Shown piece by piece: positions 37,569 through 47,451 of a DNA stretch of 64,000 nucleotides; position 1 is the stretch's first letter, and the number at the start of each line of letters is the position of its first letter. Origin of the DNA: Streptomyces sp. NBC_01264 (GTDB lineage: Bacteria; Actinomycetota; Actinomycetes; Streptomycetales; Streptomycetaceae). The notes under the pieces are model-generated. The model searched no databases. It was not told the DNA's origin and saw nothing but the letters and a program-made list of their open reading frames with translations. The translations under genes and the position numbers were made by a program. The DNA is taken from contig NZ_JAPEOX010000001.1 in assembly GCF_026340675.1 (NCBI RefSeq), positions 5,270,001 to 5,334,000 of the forward strand, read 5' to 3'.

Positions 37569-38063
37569 ATGGCCAAGCACATGGCGGGACCGGCTGGGGC
37601 ACGGTTTTCGGGGGGAGCCGCGGAACCGCCGGCCAGGGAACGGCTGGCCGCGGAAATGCGCGGGCTGAAGACGAGGTCCCAGCTGAGCTACGGGCGCCTC
37701 GCGGAGCGGACGCACTACAGCCGTTCGTCCTGGGAGCGTTTTCTGAACGGGAAGCAGCTGCCCTCGCGGGGGGCGGTGCGGGAGTTCGCCGAGGCGACCG
37801 GGAGCAAGGATCCCGGCTTCCTGGTCGCGCTGCAGGAAGCAGCCCTGCGGGAGGCAGTCCTACGGGAAGCGGCCCCGCGGGAAGGTGCCCAGGTGGAGGC
37901 ACGCGCTTTTGTCGCGCCGCCGTTCGCGGCCCCGTACGGTCCCCGCCCGCGCGGCCTGGTGGCGATGGGCGGCGCGGGAGCCGGAGCCGTGGTGGGCAGC
38001 GTGGCGACGGCCGTGCTGCTGGTCTGCGTCCACCGGGTCCGGGTCAGGTCGGGCGGGTCCTGA
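37569..38063 (+). CDS. XRE-type helix-turn-helix protein with C-terminal membrane segment
   Basis: 164 aa. Residues 30-75 read as a lambda-repressor-like helix-turn-helix (QLSYGRLAERTHYSRSSWERFLNGKQLPSRGAVREFAEATG), a pattern widespread in Streptomyces. A low-complexity Ala/Glu/Arg linker with LREA repeats follows, then one hydrophobic segment (MGGAGAGAVVGSVATAVLLVCV) and a basic tail. A membrane-attached DNA-binding protein is plausible. ATG at 37569 follows GGGGGACGAGGG. Its targets are unknown; a strong convergent terminator separates it from purA. Confidence 0.78.
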   Translation: MAKHMAGPAGARFSGGAAEPPARERLAAEMRGLKTRSQLSYGRLAERTHYSRSSWERFLNGKQLPSRGAVREFAEATGSKDPGFLVALQEAALREAVLREAAPREGAQVEARAFVAPPFAAPYGPRPRGLVAMGGAGAGAVVGSVATAVLLVCVHRVRVRSGGS

Positions 38064-38078
38064 GCCGCTCGCCCACGG

Positions 38079-38120
38079 GGAAGGGGCGGTGCGCACCGTA
38101 CGGTGCGCACCGCCCCTTCC
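38079..38120. terminator. strong bidirectional terminator
   Basis: Perfect 20-bp stem (GGAAGGGGCGGTGCGCACCG and complement) with a 2-nt centre, between the XRE gene and convergent purA. Confidence 0.92.
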
Positions 38121-38129
38121 GTCGTGCTC

Positions 38130-38164
38130 AGCCGTTCCAGCCGTTCCAGCCGTTCCAGCTGTTC

Positions 38165-38165
<1 letters not shown>
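38130..38165. repeat. 9-bp tandem repeat abutting the purA stop codon
   Basis: Three AGCCGTTCC units and one AGCTGTTCC lie just outside the 3' end of purA. Confidence 0.85.
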
Positions 38166-39484
<1,319 letters not shown>

Positions 39485-39548
39485 TCAGGGGGCGTACGAC
39501 GATGTACACCGCAGGCTGAGCCGTCGGACCGGTACCCCGGAATAGACG

Positions 39549-39578
39549 AAGGCCCTGGCGCAATAGCGCAAGGGCCTC
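39549..39578. other. hairpin in the purA/DAG-kinase-like divergent region
   Basis: AGGCCCTGGCGC and GCGCAAGGGCCT arms with one mismatch around AATA. It is not at the end of a known gene, so it could be a leader hairpin or a small RNA terminator. Confidence 0.4.
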
Positions 39579-39611
39579 TTGCACAAAGATGCTACCCGAG
39601 GAAGGACCGAG

Positions 39612-40598
39612 GTGTCGGCTCCAGAGCCCACCATGAGCCATGCGGGCGCGCCGGTAGGCGGCCTGCTCGTGCTCGTCGACCCGGTCGCCCGCCGTCTTGA
39701 CGGCGAGTCCGTGCGAATCGCGAAAGATGTGTTGTCAGCGGGAGCGGCGGCGAAAATTTGCCTCCCGGACTCACGGGAGGAGTTTGCGCGGGCCCTGGCC
39801 CGCCGGGGTCATCGGCAGCCGGTGATCGTCGGCGACGACCGCGCACTCGTACGGGCCGTCGGTCTGCTGCACCGGGAGCGGGCGCTCTCCGAGGGGGCCG
39901 TTTCGCTGATTCCGGTGGGGCCGGCGGGGTCGCTCGTACTGGCCCTGCAGCTCGGCGTGCCGCTGTCGGCCGTGGCGGCCGCGCGGGCGGTCCTGGACGG
40001 GGCCGTCGGCATGCGGGACCTGCTGGTCGACGACAGCGACGGGGTGGTGCTGGGTGGGATCGGGATCCCACCGCCGCCGGTCGGGGCCGGATCCGGGTCC
40101 CGGTCCGGGGCCAGGTCCGGGCCCGGGGGCGTCCCGCGGCCGGCCGGGCCGTCGGTGTGGAACGCGTACCGCTCGCTGGTCCGTACCTTCGGCCGCCCGG
40201 CGGCGGGAGCCGCGTCCGCCACCCGGTCCGGTGGCGGCCACCGGCTGCGGGTGGAGGCCGACGGGGTGGTCCTGGCGGACGTGGACGGGCTGGTGGAGGA
40301 CGTCGCGGTGTCGGCACGGGAGGGTGACGGGCTCGCGGACGTGCTGGTCCGGATGCGGGCGGCCGCGGCACCGGGCGTGGGGCAGGGGCAAGGGCAGGGC
40401 CAGGGCGTCGTCCTCGGATCCGGCTCCGGCGCCGGGGCCGGGGCCGGACGGGTGGTGCGGGTTCGGGCGTCGGCGGTGACAGTGTCCGGGGAGGATTTCC
40501 GCTACCGGTCGGACGTCGGCATCACCGGCCCGGTCCGGCGCCGTACGTGGACCTTGCACCCGGGCGCCTGGGGGCTGACACTGCCGCTGCAGCGCTGA
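39612..40598 (+). CDS. diacylglycerol-kinase-like protein with degenerate catalytic motifs
   Basis: 328 aa. The order of a DAG/sphingosine kinase can be followed: VLVDPVARR, a strand-loop VIVGDDRALVRAVGLL where GGDGT is expected, and SLIPVGPAGSLVLALQLGVP where P-x-GTGN-x-A is expected. The C-terminal beta-sandwich ends GPVRRRTWTLHPGAWGLTLP. The key glycines, catalytic Asp and GTGN are altered, so lipid kinase activity is doubtful. A (GQ)n and (GA)n low-complexity loop lies near residues 258-280. GTG at 39612 has a GAGGAAGGA site 6-8 nt upstream. A regulatory or lipid-binding role is possible. Confidence 0.65.
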   Translation: MSAPEPTMSHAGAPVGGLLVLVDPVARRLDGESVRIAKDVLSAGAAAKICLPDSREEFARALARRGHRQPVIVGDDRALVRAVGLLHRERALSEGAVSLIPVGPAGSLVLALQLGVPLSAVAAARAVLDGAVGMRDLLVDDSDGVVLGGIGIPPPPVGAGSGSRSGARSGPGGVPRPAGPSVWNAYRSLVRTFGRPAAGAASATRSGGGHRLRVEADGVVLADVDGLVEDVAVSAREGDGLADVLVRMRAAAAPGVGQGQGQGQGVVLGSGSGAGAGAGRVVRVRASAVTVSGEDFRYRSDVGITGPVRRRTWTLHPGAWGLTLPLQR

Positions 40599-40669
40599 CG
40601 CTGCGGCTGACTCAGGGGAGGCTCGGTGGGCCGGATCGTGGACGTTCCCTGGTGGATCGGGGTGTTCCG

Positions 40670-40813
40670 GTGGGTGACGCTCGCCGGGGCCGGCTCTACG
40701 AGGTCGACGGACGCGGCCCGGCCCCGGTGTGGCTCGGCCCGCTCGGCGTGCTCGGGCTGATGACGGCGATCAGCGGACCGGTCCTGGGGATCCACCGGAA
40801 CTTCGTGTGGTGA
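40670..40813 (+). CDS. small membrane protein (47 aa), possibly the 3' part of a frameshifted gene
   Basis: Reads MGDARRGRLYEVDGRGPAP followed by a hydrophobic WLGPLGVLGLMTAISGPVLGI segment and HRNFVW. Its TGA overlaps the next start (GTGA), which supports this frame. However, the only good ribosome site nearby (GGGGAGG) precedes a GTG at 40626 in another frame that encodes MGRIVDVPWWIGVFRWVTLAGAG before losing sense. A one-base deletion near 40690 would join the two into a roughly 62-aa protein. Either a short gene with a weak start, or a frameshift or sequencing error. Confidence 0.35.
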   Translation: MGDARRGRLYEVDGRGPAPVWLGPLGVLGLMTAISGPVLGIHRNFVW

Positions 40814-41514
40814 GCCGGGACGGGGATGAGGTCCGGGACGTGGACGCGGGTGTGGAGGCGGACGCGGGTGTGGACCCGGCACCGGCACCGGTCTCGGAGG
40901 CCGGGGGGCCGGGCTGCGGGCCGCCCGGGGAGGCGGCCGTGCGGGACGCGCTCGGCGACTGGCGGCAGGACGCGCTGCTGATCCTGCTGCTGCCGGTGCT
41001 GTGCTGGCCCGCGCTGATCGGGGCGCTGGTCACCCGCCCGGCGCCCTTGCAGGCGGTCCTGCTGGGGCTGCTGTGCCTGCCCGTGCTCGTCGCCCTCCGG
41101 GAGCTCTACGTCGCCCGGCGCGTGCGGCGGGCCCTGCGGGACCCGGAGCTGCGCTGGACCCCGTACGACGTCCGGGTGCTGCGGGGGTACGGGCTGCCGC
41201 CGCTGCTGGTCCTGAGCGGCGGCTCCGGGGGCCGCGGCCGGCGCGGGCCGTGGGTGCTGACCCTGGGGCCGTTGGGGCGGCGGGTGCTGCCGCCGCGCGC
41301 GTGGCCCCGTACCGACCCGGCCCTCCTGCAGTCGGCCCTGCCGCCGTCACCGGCGGAGTCGCAGGCCGCGGATCCGCCGCCGGAGCGGTACGTGTGGCTG
41401 GCGGGGGACCCGGGGCCCGGGGCGGTGGTGTGGGCGCCGCGCGCCCGGGAACTGGGCCGGGCGCGCAGGCTGTGGCGGCGGGGCGCGCTCAGCCGGAGGC
41501 GGCCGTCTCGATGA
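40810..41514 (+). CDS. two-helix membrane protein of unknown function
   Basis: 234 aa. An acidic N terminus (DEVRDVDAGVEADAGVD) comes first, then two adjacent hydrophobic segments (DALLILLLPVLCWPALIGALV and LQAVLLGLLCLPVLVAL) near residues 55-105. A cytoplasmic-looking domain with RELYVARRVRRALRDPELRWTPYDVRVLRGYGLPPLLVLSGG and VWLAGDPGPGAVVWAPRARELGRAR follows. I do not recognise a family. Start GTG at 40810 overlaps the preceding stop (GTGA). It converges on the hydrolase gene with a 26-nt overlap of coding ends. Confidence 0.65.
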   Translation: MSRDGDEVRDVDAGVEADAGVDPAPAPVSEAGGPGCGPPGEAAVRDALGDWRQDALLILLLPVLCWPALIGALVTRPAPLQAVLLGLLCLPVLVALRELYVARRVRRALRDPELRWTPYDVRVLRGYGLPPLLVLSGGSGGRGRRGPWVLTLGPLGRRVLPPRAWPRTDPALLQSALPPSPAESQAADPPPERYVWLAGDPGPGAVVWAPRARELGRARRLWRRGALSRRRPSR

Positions 41515-42175
41515 GGTCGCAGACCGGGCCGGGGAGGGAGGCGAGCGAGGCGTGGCTCGCGTCGAGCTCGACGGTCTTGCGGGGGTTCATGCGGGCGGCC
41601 ATGCGGCGCTCGTTGTCGGGGTGGATCATGCGGTCGGCGGTGGACACCTGGTACCAGGACGGCTTCGCGCGCCAGGCCGGCGCGGTGACCGCGTCACCGA
41701 AGGTGGAGGCGAGGGGGGCCTTCTGGGTGACGGCCATGACCAGCGCTTCCTCGGGGGTGAGGTCCTGGGCGAAGCTTTCGTGGAACTTGTCCTGCCGGAC
41801 CCACAGGTAGCCGTCGGAGTCGGGCGCGATGTTCTCGAACGCGGCGGGCGGCTTCTCCTGGCTGATCCCGCCGGGGCTCTCGCCGGCGTCGGGCGCGAAC
41901 GCGGCGACGTAGACCAGTCCGGTGACGTTGGGCAGGTCGCCCGCCTCGGTGATGACGGCTCCGCCGTACGAGTGGCCGACGAGGAGCACCGGCCCGTCGA
42001 TCTGCCGCACCATCTTGCGGGTCCGCTCGGCGTCGTCGGCGAGGGAGGTCAGCGGATTCTCGACGGCGTGCAGGTCGGTGTACCCGCGGCGGTGGAGCTC
42101 GCCGATGACCTTGGCCCAGTGGGCGGCGCCGCCCCAGAAGCCGTGGACGAGGACGATGGCGGGGGAGTCGGACAT
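41489..42175 (-). CDS. alpha/beta hydrolase
   Basis: 228 aa. SPAIVLVHGFWGGAAHW gives the oxyanion strand, VLLVGHSYGGAVITEAG the nucleophile elbow, and LDASHASLASLPGPV the catalytic histidine. The cap region contains WVRQDKFHESFAQDLTPEEALVMAVTQKP-like sequence, as in the family of small esterases near signalling genes in Streptomyces. Substrate not readable. ATG at 42175 is chosen over an upstream extension that would add a non-conserved leader. Convergent with the membrane protein gene. Confidence 0.88.
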   Translation of the reverse strand: MSDSPAIVLVHGFWGGAAHWAKVIGELHRRGYTDLHAVENPLTSLADDAERTRKMVRQIDGPVLLVGHSYGGAVITEAGDLPNVTGLVYVAAFAPDAGESPGGISQEKPPAAFENIAPDSDGYLWVRQDKFHESFAQDLTPEEALVMAVTQKAPLASTFGDAVTAPAWRAKPSWYQVSTADRMIHPDNERRMAARMNPRKTVELDASHASLASLPGPVCDLIETAASG

Positions 42176-42289
42176 GGATCTGGTTCCGTTCCGTGCGGTG
42201 TCGGCGGATGCCCCCCGGGCCACGCTGAGCGGATGATCTACCGGCTGCCATACAGCCCGCGTGGATGTCCCTGACCGGAATCGGATGCC

Positions 42290-42838
42290 CTAGCCCGGCG
42301 GCAGGTTCAGGGTCGCGCGGTGGGCGCGCCAGCGGTCCATCAGGGCCAGGAGTTCCGTCTGCATGAACTCGAAGAACGCCGCCGTCTCTGCGACCCGCGC
42401 ACCCGCGGGGGTGTCCGGACCGAGGCCGGCCGCGCCGTCGCGGAGGGTCTTCTCCCAGAGGGTCAGGATCTGGTCCCGGCGGGTGAAGGTCTCGTACCAG
42501 AGCTCGTTGTGCAGCACGTAGCGGTCGCGCCGCGAACCCGGCTCGCGCTCCCGGCTGACCATGTTGACCTGGGAGAGGTAGGAGACGGCTCCGGATACCG
42601 CCGCGGGGCTGATCCGCAGCGCCTCGCTCAGTTCGGCCGAGGTCATCGCGCCGCCGTCGCTGGCGAGCAGCCGGGCGAAGACGCGCGCCGCCATCCGCTG
42701 CATCCCCGCCTCGGTCAGCTGCGCGGCGAACCGCTCGACGAAGCGCGAGACCGCTTCCTCGTCGCGCCGGTCCCCCCGGTCCCGCCGGTCCCGGGGCCCC
42801 GCATCGGCCATCAGGTCTTCGTTCACTTCGTCCGCCAC
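42290..42838 (-). CDS. GbsR/MarR-type transcriptional regulator
   Basis: 182 aa. Winged helix from about residue 45: AAQLTEAGMQRMAARVFARLLASDGGAMTSAELSEALRISPAAVSGAVSYLSQVNMVSREREPGSRRDRYVLHNELW, followed by a helical dimer region (FFEFMQTELLALMDRWRAHR). GTG at 42838 is chosen because a minus-strand TAAAGT (42846-42851) ends 7 nt upstream with no usable ribosome site (leaderless); GTG 42826 or ATG 42811 remain possible. It is divergent from the ABC exporter, and a shared palindrome lies between, so it most likely represses the exporter and itself. Confidence 0.85.
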   Translation of the reverse strand: MADEVNEDLMADAGPRDRRDRGDRRDEEAVSRFVERFAAQLTEAGMQRMAARVFARLLASDGGAMTSAELSEALRISPAAVSGAVSYLSQVNMVSREREPGSRRDRYVLHNELWYETFTRRDQILTLWEKTLRDGAAGLGPDTPAGARVAETAAFFEFMQTELLALMDRWRAHRATLNLPPG

Positions 42839-42865
42839 CCTCCCGACTTTACGTGATTCCCGACC

Positions 42866-42881
42866 TTCACAAAATTGTGAA
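42866..42881. promoter_or_regulatory. palindromic operator between GbsR-type regulator and ABC exporter
   Basis: TTCACAA-AA-TTGTGAA perfect 7-bp arms. It covers the -35 box and spacer of the exporter promoter and faces the regulator promoter on the other strand. Confidence 0.75.
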
Positions 42882-42894
42882 AGAAGCGTACGTT
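42866..42894 (+). promoter_or_regulatory. ABC exporter promoter (leaderless)
   Basis: TTCACA (42866-42871), 17-nt spacer, TACGTT (42889-42894), ATG at 42902. Confidence 0.65.
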
Positions 42895-42901
42895 CGGAAC
42901 C

Positions 42902-43816
42902 ATGACGAAGGCAATCAGCGCCGCCGGACTCCACAAGGCGTTCGGTCGCACCCACGCACTGGACGGTCTCGACCTCGCGGTCGCCACGGGCGAGGTGCAC
43001 GGATTCCTCGGCCCCAACGGCGCCGGCAAGTCCACCGCGATACGGGTCCTGCTCGGTCTGCTCCGCGCCGACTCCGGCGCCGTCGCACTGCTCGGTGGTG
43101 ATCCGTGGGCCGATGCCGTCGCACTGCACCGCCGCGTCGCCTACGTCCCCGGCGATGTCACCCTCTGGCGCAACCTCTCGGGCGGCGAGGTCATCGACCT
43201 CTACGGGCGCCTGCGCGGCGGCCGTGCCGGCCTCGACCGGGCGCGCCGGGCCGAGCTGATCGAGCGGTTCGAACTCGACCCGACCAAGAAGGGGCGCACG
43301 TACTCCAAGGGCAACCGGCAGAAGGTCGCCCTCGTCGCCGCCTTCGCCGCCGACGTCGAACTCCTCATCCTCGACGAGCCCACCTCCGGCCTCGACCCGC
43401 TGATGGAGGAGGTGTTCCGGAGCTGCGTCGGCGAGGCGCGGGCCGCCGGCCGCACCATCCTGCTCAGCTCGCACATCCTCAGCGAGGTCGAGACCCTCTG
43501 CGACCGGGTCAGCATCATCCGCAAGGGCCGTACGGTCGAGAGCGGCAGCCTCGCCGAACTACGCCACCTGACCCGGACGTCGATCAGCGCCGAACTCGCC
43601 GGACCGCCCGACGGACTCGCGCACCTGCCGGGCGTCCACGACGTGGAGGTGCGGGGCCCGAAGGTCCGGCTCCAGGCCGACACGGACAAGCTGGACGCCG
43701 TAGTGCGGTCGCTGGCCGCCTCGGGCGTGCGGTCCCTGACCGCGACCCCGCCGACCCTCGAAGAGCTCTTCCTGCGGCACTACGCCCGCGCCGAGGAGAC
43801 GGGGGCACCGCGATGA
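42902..43816 (+). CDS. ABC transporter ATP-binding protein
   Basis: 304 aa. Walker [21 protein letters not shown] (residues about 38-46), Q-loop [11 protein letters not shown], signature [16 protein letters not shown], in which the usual LSGGQ is replaced by YSKGN as in drug-exporter-type subunits, Walker [20 protein letters not shown] and switch [16 protein letters not shown]-terminal extension of about 90 residues is typical of antibiotic or peptide exporters. It pairs with the permease below (4-nt ATGA overlap) and is controlled by the divergent GbsR-type regulator. Confidence 0.94.
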   Translation: MTKAISAAGLHKAFGRTHALDGLDLAVATGEVHGFLGPNGAGKSTAIRVLLGLLRADSGAVALLGGDPWADAVALHRRVAYVPGDVTLWRNLSGGEVIDLYGRLRGGRAGLDRARRAELIERFELDPTKKGRTYSKGNRQKVALVAAFAADVELLILDEPTSGLDPLMEEVFRSCVGEARAAGRTILLSSHILSEVETLCDRVSIIRKGRTVESGSLAELRHLTRTSISAELAGPPDGLAHLPGVHDVEVRGPKVRLQADTDKLDAVVRSLAASGVRSLTATPPTLEELFLRHYARAEETGAPR

Positions 43817-45399
43817 AGCACCGTCAACTGGCCGGTACCGGAGCCCTGCTGCGCCTGGCCCTGCGGCGCGACCGCCTCATAATGCCGGTCTGGGTCCTGG
43901 CCGTGACCGCCCTGGTGCTCAGCCTGCCCGCCTCCCTCGAATCGGTGTACGCGACGCCCGGCGAACGGGCCCGCCTCCTCTCCACCATGAGCGCGAACGG
44001 TTCGCTCCGCGCCCTCTACGGCCCCGCCTTCGGCGATTCGATCGGCGCGCTCACCGCCTGGCGCGGCGGGGTCTTCGCCGGGCTGCTCGCCGGGGTCATG
44101 AGCCTGATCATCGTGATCCGGCACACCCGCGAGGAGGAGGAGACGGGCCGTCAGGAGCTCTTGTCGGCGGCGATGGTGGGACGCCGGGCCCCGCTGACGG
44201 CGGCCCTGCTGGAGGCCCTCGCCGCCAACACCCTGGTCGCCCTCCTCGTCACGGCCGGGCTCGCGGGACGGGGCGCGGGCGGAGCGCTCGCCCTCGGGCT
44301 CGGGATCGGCGCCACCGGGATGCTGTTCGCGTCGGCGGCCGCCGTCACGGCGCAGCTCACCGAGAGCGCACGGCCGGCCAAGGGGCTCGCCGGTGCGCTC
44401 CTCGGGGCGGCCTTCGTCCTGCGCGCCGCGGGAGACGCGGGCTCCGCGGACGGTGCGTCGGCGCTGACCTGGATCTCACCGCTGGGCTGGCAGGAGCACC
44501 TACGGGCCTTCGCGGCCGAACGCTGGTGGGTGCTCGCCCTGTTCGCGGTGGCCTTCGCGGTCCAGACGGCCGGGGCCTACGCGCTGGCCGGCCGCCGCGA
44601 CCTCGGTATGAGCTTCCTGGCGGCCCGACCGGGCCCGGCCGAGGGGCGGCTCGGCAGCGCGGGCGCGCTGGCGTGGCGGCTGCAGCGGGGCGGGCTGCTC
44701 GGCTGGAGCCTCGGATTCCTGGCGGCCGGCGCGGTGTTCGGGGGGATGGCGGACGGAGCCACCGAGCTGGTCGGCGACAACGCGAAGACCCGGGAGATCA
44801 TCGAACGGATGGGCGGCGCGGGCGGTCCGGCGGGACTCACCGACGCCTTCCTGGCGACGATGGCCGGGATGCTGGGACTGGTGGCCGCCCTCTTCATCGT
44901 GTCGGCGGTACTGCGCCTGGGCGCCGAGGAGTCGGGGCAGCGCGCGGAGCCCGTCCTGGCGCACTCGGTCGGTCGCCTGCGCTGGGCCGCCGGCCATCTG
45001 GCCGTCGCCTTCGGCGGCTCGGCGCTGATCCTGCTGCTCGGCGGGCTCGGCCTGGGCCTCGGCCATGGCGCGGGTCTCGCGCAGACCGTCGGGGGCGCCC
45101 TGGCGCAGCTGCCCGCGGTGTGGGTGATCGGGGCCGTCACGGCCCTCCTGTACGGCGTGGCCCCCGGCTATGCGCAGGCCGGCTGGGCGGTGGCCGGGGC
45201 TGCGCTGGCCCTCGGCTGGATCGGCCCCGCCCTGAACCTCCCCCGGGCGGTCCTCGACCTGTCCCCCTTCGCCCACCTGCCCCGGATCCCCGGTTCCGAG
45301 GCTCTGACCTGGGCTCCTCTGTTCACGCTGACCGCGCTGGCGGCGGCTCTCCTGGCCGCTGCCCTGACCGCCCTGCGCCGCCGGGACCTGGCGGCCTGA
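43813..45399 (+). CDS. ABC exporter permease, two-unit type
   Basis: 528 aa with about 12 hydrophobic segments arranged as two similar halves. [55 protein letters not shown] is the typical start of actinobacterial exporter permeases; [35 protein letters not shown] in the first half is echoed by [34 protein letters not shown] in the second. Together with the ATPase above it probably exports a drug or lipid-like compound. ATG at 43813 overlaps the ATPase stop. Confidence 0.9.
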   Translation: MKHRQLAGTGALLRLALRRDRLIMPVWVLAVTALVLSLPASLESVYATPGERARLLSTMSANGSLRALYGPAFGDSIGALTAWRGGVFAGLLAGVMSLIIVIRHTREEEETGRQELLSAAMVGRRAPLTAALLEALAANTLVALLVTAGLAGRGAGGALALGLGIGATGMLFASAAAVTAQLTESARPAKGLAGALLGAAFVLRAAGDAGSADGASALTWISPLGWQEHLRAFAAERWWVLALFAVAFAVQTAGAYALAGRRDLGMSFLAARPGPAEGRLGSAGALAWRLQRGGLLGWSLGFLAAGAVFGGMADGATELVGDNAKTREIIERMGGAGGPAGLTDAFLATMAGMLGLVAALFIVSAVLRLGAEESGQRAEPVLAHSVGRLRWAAGHLAVAFGGSALILLLGGLGLGLGHGAGLAQTVGGALAQLPAVWVIGAVTALLYGVAPGYAQAGWAVAGAALALGWIGPALNLPRAVLDLSPFAHLPRIPGSEALTWAPLFTLTALAAALLAAALTALRRRDLAA

Positions 45400-45427
45400 G
45401 CCCCGGAATTCCTTGATCCACGCCCGT

Positions 45428-45463
45428 CCGAAAAGTTGTCCACAGCTGTGGACAACTTTTCGG
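45428..45463. terminator. 36-bp perfect palindrome: terminator that also contains two DnaA-box sequences
   Basis: The palindrome has A-runs on one side and T-runs on the other, between convergent genes, so it should terminate both. Its centre holds TTGTCCACA (45436-45444) and TGTGGACAA (45447-45455), which match the Streptomyces DnaA-box consensus in head-to-head orientation. Confidence 0.85.
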
Positions 45464-45469
45464 AGCGGC

Positions 45470-46129
45470 CTAAGAGGGGGTCACCAGCCGGGTCTCGTAC
45501 GCGAACACCGCCGCCTGTGTGCGGTCCCGCAGTCCCAGCTTGACCAGGATCCGGCTCACGTGCGTCTTGATGGTGGACTCGGCGATGATCAGCCGATCCG
45601 CTATCTCCGCGTTGGACAGCCCCTGTGCGATCAGCACCAGTACCTCGGTCTCCCGCTCCGTCAGCTCCGTGACCGCCGCCGTGCCCACCTGTGTCCGGGT
45701 CTCCGACAACTTCGAGAACTCCGTGATCAGCCGCTTGGTCACGGAGGGCGCCAGCAGCGCCTCCCCGGCGGCCACCACCCTCACGCCATCGGCCAGTTGG
45801 CGGGCGGAGGCGTCCTTGAGGAGGAACCCGGACGCGCCGGCCCGCAGTGCCTGGTACACGTACTCGTCGAGGTCGAAGGTCGTCAGGACCAGCACCTTCG
45901 CGTCCGTGTCGGCGGCCACGATCTCCCGTGTGGCCTCCAGGCCGTTCATCTCCGGCATCCGGATGTCCATCAGCACCACATCCGGCTTCAGCGCCGCCAC
46001 CTGGGCGATGGCCTCCCGGCCGTTCACCGCCTCCCCGGCCACTTCGATGCCGTCCATCGCGTTCAGCAGGACGGAGAAGCCCTCACGGACCATCATCTGG
46101 TCGTCGACGATGAGCACTCGGATCGTCAT
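45470..46129 (-). CDS. NarL-type response regulator (first TCS)
   Basis: 219 aa. Receiver domain MTIRVLIVDDQMMVREGFSVLL with the phospho-acceptor aspartate in DVVLMDIRMPEMNGLEA and the threonine/lysine signature VLTTFDLDEYVYQALRAGASGFLLKD. A LuxR helix-turn-helix comes at the C terminus (LTERETEVLVLIAQGLSNAEIADRLIIAESTIKTHVSRILVKLGLRDRTQA). The start overlaps the end of the kinase gene by 4 nt, so the pair is an operon. Very similar to the regulator at 47541, indicating duplication. Confidence 0.95.
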   Translation of the reverse strand: MTIRVLIVDDQMMVREGFSVLLNAMDGIEVAGEAVNGREAIAQVAALKPDVVLMDIRMPEMNGLEATREIVAADTDAKVLVLTTFDLDEYVYQALRAGASGFLLKDASARQLADGVRVVAAGEALLAPSVTKRLITEFSKLSETRTQVGTAAVTELTERETEVLVLIAQGLSNAEIADRLIIAESTIKTHVSRILVKLGLRDRTQAAVFAYETRLVTPS

Positions 46130-47451
46130 GCCGGGTCCTTCGCCGGGTCCGGTCGGGTGCCGGCCACGGGTATGAACACGGCCACCTCGAACCCTCCGGA
46201 GGCCAGCTCCCCGGCGGTCATCTCCCCTTCCAGCATGGCCACCCGCTCCCGCATCCCGGTGACTCCCTGCCCGGCCCCCGGCGAGGGCCGCACGTCCCCG
46301 GTGCCGGGCTCGTTGACGATGCGCAGGCCCAGTCCGCCCAGCACGTAGGAGACCTCGACCCCGGCCGCGGCGCCCGGGGCGTGCCGCAGGGTGTTGCTCA
46401 GGGCCTCCTGGATGATCCGGTAGGCCGACAGCTCCACACCCGGCGGCAGTTCGCGCACCGCGCCCGTCACCGTCTTGTCCACGCTCAGTCCGGCCTCCCG
46501 CACATTGGCCAACAGCCCGTCCAGCGAGGCCAGCGTCGGCTGCGGAGCGTCCGGTGCCTCGTAGTCGGCGGAGCGGACGACGCCCAGGACCCGGCGCAGC
46601 TCGGTCAGGGCCGCCACCGCGTTCTCCCGGATGGTGACGAACGCGGCCTCCAGCTCCGGCGGCGGGTTCTTCACCCGGTAGGGCGCGGCCTCCGCCTGGA
46701 TGGCCACCACCGACATGTGGTGGGCGACCACGTCATGGAGCTCCCGCGCGATCGTGGTCCGCTCCTCCAGCAGGGTCCGCCGGTCCCGCTCGACGGCGGT
46801 GACCTCCTGCTGGGCGGTGACCTCCTGCTCCGCCTGCTTGCGGATGGTGCGGATGCTCACCGCCAGCAGGGCGATCGCCGAGGCGAAGGCCATCGGGCCG
46901 ACGTTGAGGGTCTGGCCCCGGCCGAGCACGATGGATATCGAGCTGCCGAGCAGCACCGTCAGCAGCCACATCCAGCCGGCGGTCCGAGGGCTGGTGCGTA
47001 TGGCCACCAGGGTCACCGTCGCCAGGTACGAAGCGAACGTGACCGGGATCCAGGGCCAGTTGGGATCCCATTGATTGGGGAGGGAGAAGAGCAGAGTGAC
47101 CGCCATGGCCGCCCAGAACGCCGCCACCGGCCGGACCAGGGTCAGCACCACGGGGAGACCCGCCAGCAGTCCCATCACCAGCGAGACGGCCTGGGGCAGA
47201 CCGCTCGTGACGGTGGCGAAGACCACGATGAAGAACGCCACCGTGCAGATGACCGCATGCGGCAGGTGCGCGGCCTCCGCCCGTATCCGTGACGGGAGCC
47301 GACGGGTCAGCGGACCGTCCGTGTGCATCGGACGCAGGGGCCGGTAGGCGAAGGCGTCGGTGATCAGAGCCTGGCGCAGGCTCTGAGCGAGGCCGGAGGC
47401 CAGCCGGAGCTCGGGTGTCCGGGGGGTCGCCCCGTGGGTCGTCTCGGTCAT
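46126..47451 (-). CDS. sensor histidine kinase of the NarX/DesK type (first TCS)
   Basis: 441 aa. About five membrane helices (residues 60-200) and little extracellular sequence are followed by a coiled coil, then HisKA_3 with the phospho-histidine in TIARELHDVVAHHMSVVAIQAEAAPYRV, and an ATPase domain with AYRIIQEALSNTLRHAPG and GQGVTGMRERVAMLEGEM. Such short-loop kinases often sense the membrane. ATG at 47451 follows a GTGGGGAGC stretch. It is followed by its response regulator with a 4-nt overlap. Confidence 0.93.
   Translation of the reverse strand: MTETTHGATPRTPELRLASGLAQSLRQALITDAFAYRPLRPMHTDGPLTRRLPSRIRAEAAHLPHAVICTVAFFIVVFATVTSGLPQAVSLVMGLLAGLPVVLTLVRPVAAFWAAMAVTLLFSLPNQWDPNWPWIPVTFASYLATVTLVAIRTSPRTAGWMWLLTVLLGSSISIVLGRGQTLNVGPMAFASAIALLAVSIRTIRKQAEQEVTAQQEVTAVERDRRTLLEERTTIARELHDVVAHHMSVVAIQAEAAPYRVKNPPPELEAAFVTIRENAVAALTELRRVLGVVRSADYEAPDAPQPTLASLDGLLANVREAGLSVDKTVTGAVRELPPGVELSAYRIIQEALSNTLRHAPGAAAGVEVSYVLGGLGLRIVNEPGTGDVRPSPGAGQGVTGMRERVAMLEGEMTAGELASGGFEVAVFIPVAGTRPDPAKDPA

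Noticed and set aside
39579..39611. TTG start for the DAG-kinase-like gene
   Set aside because: The GTG at 39612 has a proper ribosome site and the TTG would lie next to the upstream hairpin.
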